64,000 bases of DNA from Parafrankia irregularis. GTDB taxonomy: Bacteria; Actinomycetota; Actinomycetes; Frankiales; Frankiaceae. Position numbers and translations under genes: made by a program. Under the pieces are notes generated by a model that was not told where the DNA came from, did no database searches, and worked only from the letters and a program-made list of their open reading frames with translations. The stretch spans positions 113,813-177,812 of the forward strand of contig NZ_FAOZ01000005.1 in NCBI RefSeq assembly GCF_001536285.1. Reading direction: 5' to 3'. Shown here one piece after another: positions 20,316 through 29,039 of this stretch. Each line of letters starts with the position of its first letter. The first letter of the stretch is position 1.

Positions 20316-21011
20316 ATGCTGACCCTTCACGAGGTGACCGCCGGCTACGGCGACACGACAGTTCTGCGCGACGTGAACCTCACCGTCGGCGACGGTGAGG
20401 TCGTGGCGCTCCTCGGCCCGAACGGCGCCGGAAAGACCACGCTGCTGCGCGCCGCCACTGGATTCCTGCGGCCGCGGTCCGGCCGGGTCTCCCTCGACGG
20501 AAAGGACATGACCGCGGAGCCCGCGCACCGGTATGCCCGGCGTGGGGTGTGCCATCTCCCGGAGGGGCGAGGAATCTTTCCCTCGCTCACCGTCCGGGAG
20601 AACATCGCGATCCAGGCTCGTGGCCGTGACGTCGAGAAGTCCGCGGCCGAGGTCGTCGACCTCTTCCCCGCTCTCGGTACTCGGCTCCGGCAGGCCGCCG
20701 GCAGCCTCTCCGGCGGCGAGCAGCAGATGCTCGCGTTGTCCCGTGCCTACATCACCAGCCCCAGGCTCGTCGTCGTCGACGAGGCCTCACTCGGGCTTTC
20801 GCCGCGGGTGACGGACACGATCTACGAACTGCTGGCTCGGCTGGCCGAGCGCGGCGTCTCGCTCGTCGTGGTCGAGCAGTACGTACAGCGCGCGCTGGCG
20901 CTGGCCAGAACTGTCTACATCCTCAACCACGGCGCGGTCATCCACGTCGGAAGGGCGAACGACATCACCGCGGACGACATCTACGAGAAGTACCTCGGTA
21001 TCGGGCACTGA
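20316..21011 (+). CDS. livF: LivF-type ABC importer ATPase
   Basis: A 231-residue ATPase of the branched-chain amino acid importer type, six bases after the fused transporter stop and certainly co-transcribed with it. Walker A is GPNGAGKT (34-41), the signature is LSGGEQQML (about 133-141), and Walker B with catalytic Glu is VVVDEASLG. The C-terminal VEQYVQRALALARTVYILNHG is a LivF hallmark. It would pair with the fused LivG domain to make an asymmetric ATPase dimer. Here the canonical signature lies in LivF and the altered LPIGQ in the fused domain. Confidence 0.92.
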   Translation: MLTLHEVTAGYGDTTVLRDVNLTVGDGEVVALLGPNGAGKTTLLRAATGFLRPRSGRVSLDGKDMTAEPAHRYARRGVCHLPEGRGIFPSLTVRENIAIQARGRDVEKSAAEVVDLFPALGTRLRQAAGSLSGGEQQMLALSRAYITSPRLVVVDEASLGLSPRVTDTIYELLARLAERGVSLVVVEQYVQRALALARTVYILNHGAVIHVGRANDITADDIYEKYLGIGH

Positions 21012-21099
21012 CCCGGCGCCGGACGGAGCTGGGTGGTTCAGAAGCTGGATGGTCAGAAGCCGGATGGTCAGAAGCCGGGTCGTTCAGAAGCTGGGTCGT

Positions 21100-22101
21100 T
21101 CAGAGGTTGCGGCGCCGGAAGGAGGCCGCCGCGACGCTCCAGACCAGGACCACCCAGACCACCGCCCACGCCAGATACGCGGCGGTCAGCGAATGCACGC
21201 TGAGGAACGGGAAGGCCTCGAACTCACCCGCGGCGAACCTGTGCAGCACCGACGGGTCCTGGAAGCCGTGCATCGCCCCGCGCCACAGTCCATCGGTGGG
21301 CAGCAGGATCCGCGAGACGGTGCCGACCCGTTCCACGGCCTCGTTGTCGAGTGCCGCGCCCACGCCGCCGATCACCCCGGCGACCCAGGCCGACCCGAAC
21401 AGCCCGATGGAGACCACGCCGGAGGCCATCGGCGAGACCGCGGTCGACAGCAGGACGGCCAGGGTCAGCAGCACGATCGCCTGGGCGGCGAGCAGGGCCA
21501 GTGCCGTCGCCGGCGCCGGCGGCCAGTAGCCGGACGTCGCCAGCACGACCAGGCACTGCGCGATGCCGGCGAGCACCACGTAGACGGTGCCGAACACGAC
21601 CAGCCCGAGCCATTTTCCGAGTAGGAACGCCGAGCGCCGGATCGGCCGGGCGAGCATCGCCAGCGCGATGCCCGACTCCGTCTCCCCGGCGAGAGTGGGC
21701 CCGGCGAGGAAGGCGGTGCCCAGGGCCGCGATCAGGCTGAAGCCGAACATCACCAGGTTGAGGATCTGGGAGCAGGCCATCAGCTTCTCGCCGGAGGTGA
21801 GCCCGCCGTCGTCGGCCGCGGCACCGAGCTGGGAGAACCCCCAGGCGCTGAGCGCCAGCAGCAGAACGGTGAGCGCACCCAGCGCACGCATCACCTTGCG
21901 CCGCGAGGCCTCCCGCAGGGTGAGCCCGGCGATGGTGAGCACCGTCCGGACCGGCATCAGCCGTTCCGGAGTCGTCCGGGGTGCCGTCCGCCCCGGCGTC
22001 GACTGGGTCGGCGCCGGCGGCCTGGCCTGCGTCGCCGGTGTCGGCGTCGGCGTCGGCGTCGGCGTCGGCTGCGTGGCCGGCGTCGCCTGCTGCGCTGTCA
22101 A
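21100..22101 (-). CDS. ABC-2 type exporter permease
   Basis: A 333-residue membrane protein with about six hydrophobic segments after a Pro/Thr-repeat N-terminus. The pattern LTLREASRRKVMRALG before the first membrane segment is typical of ABC-2 permeases. The start is a TTG at 22101 behind a GGAGGGAG site, overlapping the ATPase stop in a TTGA arrangement, which implies coupled translation. It forms an exporter with the upstream ATPase. The cargo is unknown. Co-transcription with a sigma and anti-sigma factor suggests an envelope or stress response. Confidence 0.85.
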   Translation of the reverse strand: MTAQQATPATQPTPTPTPTPTPATQARPPAPTQSTPGRTAPRTTPERLMPVRTVLTIAGLTLREASRRKVMRALGALTVLLLALSAWGFSQLGAAADDGGLTSGEKLMACSQILNLVMFGFSLIAALGTAFLAGPTLAGETESGIALAMLARPIRRSAFLLGKWLGLVVFGTVYVVLAGIAQCLVVLATSGYWPPAPATALALLAAQAIVLLTLAVLLSTAVSPMASGVVSIGLFGSAWVAGVIGGVGAALDNEAVERVGTVSRILLPTDGLWRGAMHGFQDPSVLHRFAAGEFEAFPFLSVHSLTAAYLAWAVVWVVLVWSVAAASFRRRNL

Positions 22102-23117
22102 CGGTCTCCCTCCGGCTGACCGGCGGTGCCGGTTCGCAGAATGCCGAGCAGGCGTTCCTCCAGGCTGATCCGCGCCGGCTCGACCGCGTGCACCCGCACG
22201 CCCAGGCCGACCAGCTCGGCGACCAGCCCGGGAACGACATCCCCGGTGGGCCTGGTGGCACCGGTGGCCCCGGCCTCGTCTGGCGGCAGGGCCACCGTGT
22301 ACCAGTCGCCGGACTGTTCGACCCGGCCGACGGCGGCGAGACGTCGCTGCGCCGCGGGTGGGACGTCGGTGAGCCGCAGCCGCAGCTCACGCTGGCCGAG
22401 GAGCTCCGCCAGGGTGCCGGCGGCCGCGACCCGGCCGTGGTCGAGGATCACGACGCGGTCGCAGACCCGTTCGACCTCGCCGATCAGATGCGAGTTCAGC
22501 AGCACCGCGACGCCCCGCGAACGCAGGTCCAGCACGATGTCACGGACGTCGGCGCGGCCCAGCGGGTCCAGCGCGCTGGTCGGTTCGTCCAGGATGACGA
22601 GCTCGGGGCGGGCGACCAGCGCGACCGCCAGCCCCAGCCGCTGCTGCATGCCCTTGGAGAAGCCGCCCACCCGGTCGTCGGTGCGGCCCGCGAGGCCGAC
22701 CAGGCCGAGGCAGTCACGCCGCTCCCCGGCGGTGACGTCGGCGCCGGAGAGCCTGATGTGCAGGGCCATCACCTCGGACGCGCTGAGCCACGGCTGGTAT
22801 CGGAACAGCTCCGGCAGGTAGCCGACCCGGGCTCGCGCGGCCGGGTCGGTCGCCGGCCGCCCGAGCAGCAGCACCTCGCCGGCGTCCGGGCGGACCAGGC
22901 CGAGCAGCATTTTGATCACCGAGGTCTTGCCGGCACCGTTGGGGCCCAGCAGCCCGACCACCTGCCCGCGGCCGACCTCCAGGGAGACGTCCTCGACCGC
23001 GGTGCGGCGGCCGTACCGCTTGCGCAGGCCCGAGGCCCACACGGCGGACGACGGTCGCAGGTCCCCGACCAGCCGTGCTGCCGCGTCGAGCGCGGATCCT
23101 TCGGCGACTGTCGTCAA
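22098..23117 (-). CDS. ABC exporter ATPase
   Basis: About 339 residues. The start is taken as TTG 23117 with GGGAG six bases upstream, overlapping the previous stop in TTGA form; an upstream ATG at 23177 lies inside the preceding gene. Walker A is GPNGAGKT (58-65), the signature is FSKGMQQRL and Walker B is LVILDEPTSALDP, followed by a long C-terminal extension as in ABC-2 exporter ATPases. Partner of the downstream permease. Third gene of a sigma, anti-sigma, ATPase, permease operon in which every junction overlaps. Confidence 0.9.
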   Translation of the reverse strand: MTTVAEGSALDAAARLVGDLRPSSAVWASGLRKRYGRRTAVEDVSLEVGRGQVVGLLGPNGAGKTSVIKMLLGLVRPDAGEVLLLGRPATDPAARARVGYLPELFRYQPWLSASEVMALHIRLSGADVTAGERRDCLGLVGLAGRTDDRVGGFSKGMQQRLGLAVALVARPELVILDEPTSALDPLGRADVRDIVLDLRSRGVAVLLNSHLIGEVERVCDRVVILDHGRVAAAGTLAELLGQRELRLRLTDVPPAAQRRLAAVGRVEQSGDWYTVALPPDEAGATGATRPTGDVVPGLVAELVGLGVRVHAVEPARISLEERLLGILRTGTAGQPEGDR

Positions 23118-24295
23118 CGCAGCTCCCTGGCGACGGTGAGGATCTCGTTCTCGGTCAGCGAGCCGGCGACGGCGCACACCACCCCGCCCTGCACCCAGAC
23201 AACCGCGGTGAGGGTACCGTCGCGGCTGGTCAGCGCGGTGGCGGGAATGCCGTTGACCTTCACCTCCCGGGTGGTGGCCTCCTCGGTGGGCACCGGCAGC
23301 GGCAGGGTCGAGCCGTCGGCTGCGAAGGTGCGCAGCTGGGCCGCGACGTCGGCCGGCAGGCCGGGCAGCGACAGCAGGTAGTCGCGGACCGTCTCGAACG
23401 GGACGCTGGTCGAGAACGCCCGGGGCGCGACGGCACGGGCGACGACGAGGCCCGGCGCCCCGGAGCCGGAGGACCAGACCCGGGCCGCACCCGGACCGGC
23501 GACCATCCGCACCCGGGTGCCGTCCAGACCCGGGGGTACCGGCGGCAGGGTCTCGCCCGCGTCGGCCGCGGCCTGGGCGGCGCGTTGCGCCGAGAAGGTG
23601 AACACCGCCTCGACCTGGTCGATCGTCTCGTAGACCGGTTCGCCGACGATGCCGCCCGGCAGTCTGGTCACGGCGGGCAGGTCGAGGCCGGTCCGCCTGG
23701 TGGCGGTGGCCGCGGAGTCCACGTCGCGCAGGTCGGGTTCGCTGACCATGTCGAGGTCGCCGTAGGCGCCCAGGTTCGGCAGCGCGACGAGATCCTCGGG
23801 GCCCAGGCCGATCACCGCGACCCGTTCCGTCTGGAAGATCTGCAGCCAGCCGTTCGCGGCGGCGGTACCGGCGCCGGCGAGAACCGCGGCGGCGACCAGC
23901 GCGGCGACGGCCGGGCGACCCGCGAACCGCCGCCCGAACGACGGCCGACCGGTGCGCGGACGGGCGTGCGCGCGGCCACGCTCGGCGGCGGACGCCTTAC
24001 GCCCCGTTCCCGCGGCGGGCATGGACGCGACCAGGCGCCGCCAGGCGGCATCGACGTCACCGGAGGCATGCTCGCCGACGGCGCGCTCACCCGCGGAATG
24101 CTCACCTGCGGCGTGCTCGCCGCCCGCGGGAACGGCGAAGGACAGTGCGGCGTGGACGGCGTCGGCGTCGGCACGCATCGTGGCCAGCACGGCCAGGCAG
24201 CGTGGGCAGGCCGCGGTGTGCTCGCGGTCGGCGTCGGTCACTCCCGCCGGCTCGTCGAGCAGCCGGCGCAGCACGCCGTCAGACGTGTGACCCAT
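23114..24295 (-). CDS. Zinc-type anti-sigma factor with large outer domain
   Basis: A 393-residue predicted membrane protein. The N-terminal zinc anti-sigma motif Hx3Cx2C is formed by His26, Cys30 and Cys33. A single membrane segment (VAALVAAAVLAGAGTAAA) is followed by an extracytoplasmic region of about 240 residues that may sense signals; I do not recognise its fold with confidence. It starts at ATG 24295, 17 bases inside the end of the sigma gene, so the two are translationally coupled as usual for sigma/anti-sigma pairs. It should hold the ECF sigma factor inactive at the membrane. The ABC exporter genes downstream are in the same transcript. Confidence 0.8.
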   Translation of the reverse strand: MGHTSDGVLRRLLDEPAGVTDADREHTAACPRCLAVLATMRADADAVHAALSFAVPAGGEHAAGEHSAGERAVGEHASGDVDAAWRRLVASMPAAGTGRKASAAERGRAHARPRTGRPSFGRRFAGRPAVAALVAAAVLAGAGTAAANGWLQIFQTERVAVIGLGPEDLVALPNLGAYGDLDMVSEPDLRDVDSAATATRRTGLDLPAVTRLPGGIVGEPVYETIDQVEAVFTFSAQRAAQAAADAGETLPPVPPGLDGTRVRMVAGPGAARVWSSGSGAPGLVVARAVAPRAFSTSVPFETVRDYLLSLPGLPADVAAQLRTFAADGSTLPLPVPTEEATTREVKVNGIPATALTSRDGTLTAVVWVQGGVVCAVAGSLTENEILTVARELR

Positions 24296-24953
24296 GGCGG
24301 TTCAGCTCCTTGCGTAGTGCCGACTCGGCGCGGCGCACCGTGGTGCCAATGCTGGTCGGGGAAAGATCGAGAGCGGCGGCGACGTCGGCGTAGCTCAGGC
24401 CGCTGTGACGCAGGACCAGCGCCACCGCCTGGGTGCGGGGAAGCTGGGCGAGGGCGGCGCGCACCCGGCGGTGCTCGTCCCGCCGGACCACGGCGTCGGC
24501 CACATCCGGCTCGGTGGCGTGCTCGGCCGTGGCGGCGGCCTCCTCCCGCCCGGTACGGCGACGACGCGAGCGGATGGTGTTCAGCGCGGTGTGGGCCGCG
24601 GCGACGCAGAGCCACCCACGGGCCCGGGCCCCGGGAACCGAGCAGCCGCTGAACGACAGGAAGACCTCCTGGGCGACGTCCTCTGCCTGGTCCCGGTCGC
24701 CGAGCACGCGGGCGGCCACGCCGACGACCACCTGGTAGTCACGCCGGAACACCTCGTCGAGGTCAGGCCGCACCGCTGCCGCCTCGCCTGCCGCCGCGCC
24801 GCGCGCCGGACGGGATCGCGCCACCCGGGCGCTTCTGCCCCCGCCGGCGGCGATGCCCCCTTCGCCGCCCCGACGGGCCGCGGTGACGGCAGCCGCCCCG
24901 GGGCCCGCCAGGACGGGGACACCCGCCGCCTGCCTGTGCCGAATCAGGTCCAT
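24279..24953 (-). CDS. ECF-type RNA polymerase sigma factor
   Basis: About 224 residues from ATG 24953; a longer reading to 25154 would add a non-homologous Arg-rich leader. Region 2 is recognisable as LDEVFRRDYQVVV...LGDRDQAEDVAQEVFLSF. Region 4 has the helix-turn-helix LSYADVAAALDLSPTSIGTTVRR. Regions 1 and 3 are absent, as in ECF sigma factors. It would direct transcription of its own operon and unknown targets when released by the anti-sigma factor encoded next. Divergent from a luciferase-like gene. No clear ECF promoter sequence was identified upstream. Confidence 0.88.
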   Translation of the reverse strand: MDLIRHRQAAGVPVLAGPGAAAVTAARRGGEGGIAAGGGRSARVARSRPARGAAAGEAAAVRPDLDEVFRRDYQVVVGVAARVLGDRDQAEDVAQEVFLSFSGCSVPGARARGWLCVAAAHTALNTIRSRRRRTGREEAAATAEHATEPDVADAVVRRDEHRRVRAALAQLPRTQAVALVLRHSGLSYADVAAALDLSPTSIGTTVRRAESALRKELNRHGSHV

Positions 24954-25128
24954 ACCCACACAGCACCGCCCGGCGCGCGAATGTGACACACAGCCGCGTC
25001 CTGGTACGGCCGAAGGGCGATGCGGGAAACGCGGGCGATACGGGAGCCACGGGCGAAGCGACAGGTGCCGACCACGGCCGGATCCGGTGACGCGGAACAC
25101 AGGCAGCCAGCGTGAGGTTGCCCTGTGC

Positions 25129-25956
25129 ATGGTCGCTTCCGGATCCCTTGGCATCGCCGCCTCCAGCCTGCCGACTGACGGGCCCGACGCTGAAGTCGCC
25201 TTCGCGCGCGAAGCGGAGGCGGCGGGCTATTCGACTCTGTGGCTGGCGGGAGGCCAGGGCAACAACCTGCCCGTCATCGACCGGGTCGTCCGCGGGTCGG
25301 AACGTATCCAGGTCGCCAGCGGCATTCTCTCCGTGGATGTGGTGCCGGCCGGCGAGGTGGCGCGGACCTACGCGGATCTGGAGGAGTCCTTCCCCGGCCG
25401 GTTCGTCGTCGGCCTCGGTGGCGCGCACGGTGCCCGGCCGCTGCACACGATCAGCTCCTATCTCGACGTTCTCGACAACGAGAAGCCCGTGGTACCGGCG
25501 TCGGCGCGGATCCTCGCCGCGCTCGGCCCGAGGGTCCTGACGCTCGCCCGGGACCGTGCCGCCGGCGCCTATCCGTTCCTGGTCACCCCCGAATATGTCG
25601 CGCAGGCACGGGTGACGCTCGGGGCCGACCCGGCGATCGCCGTCCTGCTCAGTGTCATCCCGGAGAAGGATCCGGCGACGGCGCGGGCCATCGCCGCCGA
25701 CAGCATCAGGTTTCTCAGCACCGTGCCCGGCTATCGGCGCAGTTTCGGGCGCATGGGATTCACCGAGCCCGAGATCGCAGGTCTCGATGCGAGGCTTCTC
25801 GACGCGGTGACAGCGTGGGGAGACCTCGACACCATCGTCACCCGCATCCGCGAATACCACGCCGCCGGCGCCGACCAGGTCGTTCTGCGGATCAGCGCGG
25901 GCAGCCAGCCCGCAGGCGTCTGGCTGGGCAGGTTCGCCGACGCGCTCCTTCCCTGA
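25129..25956 (+). CDS. LLM-class F420-dependent oxidoreductase (short form)
   Basis: Luciferase-like protein of about 275 residues. The opening GSLGIAASSLP, then FAREAEAAGYSTLWL, and the C-terminal DTIVTRIREYHAAGADQVVLR follow the LLM pattern. It is shorter than most members (about 300-350). ATG 25129 is chosen by homology position; an in-frame GTG at 25087 is possible. Stand-alone gene between the sigma operon (divergent) and the SEDS-PBP fusion (convergent). Probably uses F420 or FMN. Substrate unknown. Confidence 0.8.
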   Translation: MVASGSLGIAASSLPTDGPDAEVAFAREAEAAGYSTLWLAGGQGNNLPVIDRVVRGSERIQVASGILSVDVVPAGEVARTYADLEESFPGRFVVGLGGAHGARPLHTISSYLDVLDNEKPVVPASARILAALGPRVLTLARDRAAGAYPFLVTPEYVAQARVTLGADPAIAVLLSVIPEKDPATARAIAADSIRFLSTVPGYRRSFGRMGFTEPEIAGLDARLLDAVTAWGDLDTIVTRIREYHAAGADQVVLRISAGSQPAGVWLGRFADALLP

Positions 25957-25979
25957 GCACCTGATCCGGTGGTGCGGGC

Positions 25980-28900
25980 TCAGCAGCGGTCAGCCCGTTT
26001 CAGGGCGACCAGCGCGGTCCGCAGCGTCGTGGCGGCGGCCGGGGCCGCGTTCGCGCCTCCGGTGAGATGGCCACCGGCGGGTGCCTTCAGGTAGACCGCC
26101 ACCACGACCTCCGGCTCCTCGGCCGGGGCGAACGCCACCGTCCAGGCGTTGGTGTCGGGGTTGGCCGAGGGCGGCCCGGTCTCCGGCGTTCCGGTCTTCG
26201 CGGCGACCTGGGCGCAGGGAACGGCGGCCCCCTTCGCCGTGCCCGCGTTCACGGCCTCGACCATGCCGGTTCGGATCATCTCGGCGTTCTCCGGCGGGAT
26301 GACCGGCCGCGACTGACCCGCGGGTGCCTTCCACAGGACGGAGCCGTCCCGCTCGACCTGCTCGACGATGTGCGGTGGACGCAGCTGGCCTCCCGCGGCG
26401 ACAGCCGCGGCGACCAGCGCCATCTGCAGCGGCGTCGCGTAGACGCAGGCCTGGCCGATCGCCAGGTGCTCCGGCAGGCAGCGCTCGCCGTCGGCGGTGC
26501 CGGACTCGACGGAGGACACGTCGACGGACAGGCCGTCCAGGTCGCACTGGTGCTTTCCAATCGGCTCCAGCCCGAGGGCCCGGCAGGCGGACGCGGCACC
26601 CGACCTGTCCGCGGGCTGCCCGGCAGGCCTGTCGCCGGGCTGGCCACCAGGCTGGCCACCGGGTCTGTCAGCGGGCTGGCCACCGGGTCTGTCAGCGGGC
26701 TGGCCGCCGGGTCTGTCAGCGGGGCCGGGGCCGGGCGTGCTGAACCCGAAGGCGGCCGCCGCCTGGGTGATGCCTTCCGGGCCGATGTCCTTGCCGACCA
26801 CGGCGAAGGCGGTGTTGCAGGACTGGCGCAGCGCGTCCACCAGAGCCGGGATCCCGACCATGTCCCTGTTGGGGCAGATGCTTCCGCCGAAGTTCCGCAG
26901 CGAATGGCCGTCCGGCAGGGGCAGGCTGCTGTGTGGCGCCAGGTGGTAGGCGTTCAGCCTGGCCGGGTCGATGGCGGCAGCGGTGACGATCTTGAACACC
27001 GAGCCGGGCTGGCTGGCGTCCCCGGTGACGGTGGTCGCGAGGTCGTCGTCGGCGGCGATGGCCAACACACCTCCGGTGCGTGGGTCCAGGGCGACGACGG
27101 CGCCGCGGGATCCCGGAGCGGCCTGCTTCGCCTCCGCCAGCGCGCGGACCGCCGCCTCCTGGATCTCGGCGTTGTACGACGTCCGCACGTCTGCGGGCTG
27201 GCATCGCTGCCCCAGCAGACCGCGCGGGCCGGCCAGGCCCTCCTCCGGCCGGGTGCCGCATTCGAGCTGCAGCGCCCAGGTGTTCTCCAGCCCGGTGCCG
27301 TCGGTGTCCTTCCTGGACGGCCGGAAATCACCGATCGGCAGGCCCGTGGACGTCCCGTGGCGGGTCGCGTCGACGCCGGACCCGACCGTTGCGGCGAGAA
27401 CCATGCCGTCGGCGGAGAGGATCCGGCCCCGGTTGAACGTCGCCCGCTCGGTGCGGGCGATCCCGCGGCCGCGGTCGTGGTCGCCCAGCCAGGCGCCGGC
27501 GGTGATCAGCTGCGCGTTCAGCAGCGAGCCGGCGGTGAGGAGTGCCAGCAGCCCGGCGAGTGCCGGCGCCCGCCAGGTCAGCGGCGACCGACGCCCGGCC
27601 CTCGTCACGTGACGGCCGGCCGCGCCGCTCGGACCGGGAGCGACGGAACCGGGAACAGGGGCGGAAGCGGCGGCGGCGGAGGCGGCTGGCCTGGGGCCGG
27701 CGCAGCCCGCGGCCAGCCCCACGATGCCGAGCACCACCAGCATGGACGTCCCACCGGCCGAGAGCAGCGGGGTGGTGATGCCGGAGATCGGCAGCACCCT
27801 GGTCGTCGCCAGCGCCGGCCAGACGATGTTGGCGGCCAGCATGACGGAAAGCCCGACCAGCCAGGCCCGCAGCCAGGACTCCTCACCGGCCCGCCGGGCC
27901 AGCCGGAACAGCTGGATGAGCAGCAGGGCGTACAGGGCACCGGTCAGCAGGGTGCCGACGAGGCCGAGCTCCTCACCGAGCACGGCGAGGATGAAGTCGT
28001 TCTGGCGCTCGGTGCCGATGCTGTCCACCCGGCCGAGGCCCGGCCCGGCGCCGAGCAGCCCGCCGCGGGCGTAGGCGAGCAGCGCCTTCCCGGGCTGTTG
28101 CAGCGCCCGCCCCGAGCCGTGTTCGCCCATGTAGAAGGGGTCTTTCCAGAGGGCGAGCCGGTCGCCCAGCACACCGACGCCCAGCAGCATCGCGACCGCT
28201 GCCAGCACCGCGAACGAGGCGGTCGCCGCCGCGGCGTAGCGCCAGCGGCCGGTGAGGTGGACGACCAGGCCGACGATGCCGATGAAGAGCACCACCGCCG
28301 GCCCGAGGTCGGAGAGCTTGACGAAGAGCGCGGTGGCCACCATGGCCGGTACCAGCGCGTACTCGATCAGTGCCCGGCCGGCCCCGGGGGGCCGGTAGGA
28401 GCCGAACAGGCGGGGGGCGTCCGGCGGCGCCTTCAGCCGGAACGCGATCCAGCCGAGCAGGCTGAACCGGAACACCTCGGTCGGCTGGACGTGCAGCGGG
28501 CCCAGCGTGAGGCCGATCTGGGCGCCCCGCTCGATGGGTGCTCTCAGCGCCAGCACACCGGACACGACCACCAGGATGAGCAGCGCGTTTCCAGTACGCG
28601 CGTTCCGTCTGATCCACCGGTTCCGCGCCGGGCCCTCCCGGCGCCGGTCGGTCTGCGCGAGCGACCGGCCCAGGTGGAACAGCCCGACGCCGACGGCGAC
28701 GGCGACCAGGTAGGCGCCGAGCGAGATCTGGTCCCCGACACCGACCCGCATCCGCAGGACGAACCCGAGCGCCGTGAGCGCCTGGACGGTGACCACCAGC
28801 AGGCCGAGGGCCGGGTCGCCGACGCGGCGGGCGCCCCGGAGCAGGAGCACCGTGATCACGGTGTGGAGGGCGACGGTGGCCACGGCCCACATCGGGTCCA

Positions 28901-29039
28901 CCATGGCCGGCCGGTGCCACCAGAGGGCGAAGACCAGCGCGGCGAAGAACAGGCCCGGCCACGCGGCGCGCGAGGGCGCGACCGGGTCCCGCGATCGACG
29001 TCCGCCCACCGTGCCGAAACCCGTGGCGGCGGTGCTCAC
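25980..29039 (-). CDS. SEDS polymerase fused to class B penicillin-binding protein
   Basis: A 1019-residue natural fusion of the two halves of a peptidoglycan synthase. Residues about 27-450 are a multi-pass FtsW/RodA (SEDS) domain with QPTE (185-188), SDLGPA (243-248), GGLLGAGPGLG (326-336) and NDFILAVLGEELG (347-359). A linker and one membrane segment (about 491-511) lead to the PBP part: RGRILSADG pedestal motif (538-546), active-site SVFK (680-683), SCN (740-742) and KTG (948-950). Between SCN and KTG sits an insert of DRPGGQPA-like repeats (about 776-812, DNA 26607-26714). The GTG start overlaps the GAP1 stop by four bases (GTGA), so it is translationally coupled to the GTPase operon. 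It polymerises and crosslinks wall, presumably at a special stage or site. Confidence 0.9.
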   Translation of the reverse strand: MSTAATGFGTVGGRRSRDPVAPSRAAWPGLFFAALVFALWWHRPAMVDPMWAVATVALHTVITVLLLRGARRVGDPALGLLVVTVQALTALGFVLRMRVGVGDQISLGAYLVAVAVGVGLFHLGRSLAQTDRRREGPARNRWIRRNARTGNALLILVVVSGVLALRAPIERGAQIGLTLGPLHVQPTEVFRFSLLGWIAFRLKAPPDAPRLFGSYRPPGAGRALIEYALVPAMVATALFVKLSDLGPAVVLFIGIVGLVVHLTGRWRYAAAATASFAVLAAVAMLLGVGVLGDRLALWKDPFYMGEHGSGRALQQPGKALLAYARGGLLGAGPGLGRVDSIGTERQNDFILAVLGEELGLVGTLLTGALYALLLIQLFRLARRAGEESWLRAWLVGLSVMLAANIVWPALATTRVLPISGITTPLLSAGGTSMLVVLGIVGLAAGCAGPRPAASAAAASAPVPGSVAPGPSGAAGRHVTRAGRRSPLTWRAPALAGLLALLTAGSLLNAQLITAGAWLGDHDRGRGIARTERATFNRGRILSADGMVLAATVGSGVDATRHGTSTGLPIGDFRPSRKDTDGTGLENTWALQLECGTRPEEGLAGPRGLLGQRCQPADVRTSYNAEIQEAAVRALAEAKQAAPGSRGAVVALDPRTGGVLAIAADDDLATTVTGDASQPGSVFKIVTAAAIDPARLNAYHLAPHSSLPLPDGHSLRNFGGSICPNRDMVGIPALVDALRQSCNTAFAVVGKDIGPEGITQAAAAFGFSTPGPGPADRPGGQPADRPGGQPADRPGGQPGGQPGDRPAGQPADRSGAASACRALGLEPIGKHQCDLDGLSVDVSSVESGTADGERCLPEHLAIGQACVYATPLQMALVAAAVAAGGQLRPPHIVEQVERDGSVLWKAPAGQSRPVIPPENAEMIRTGMVEAVNAGTAKGAAVPCAQVAAKTGTPETGPPSANPDTNAWTVAFAPAEEPEVVVAVYLKAPAGGHLTGGANAAPAAATTLRTALVALKRADRC

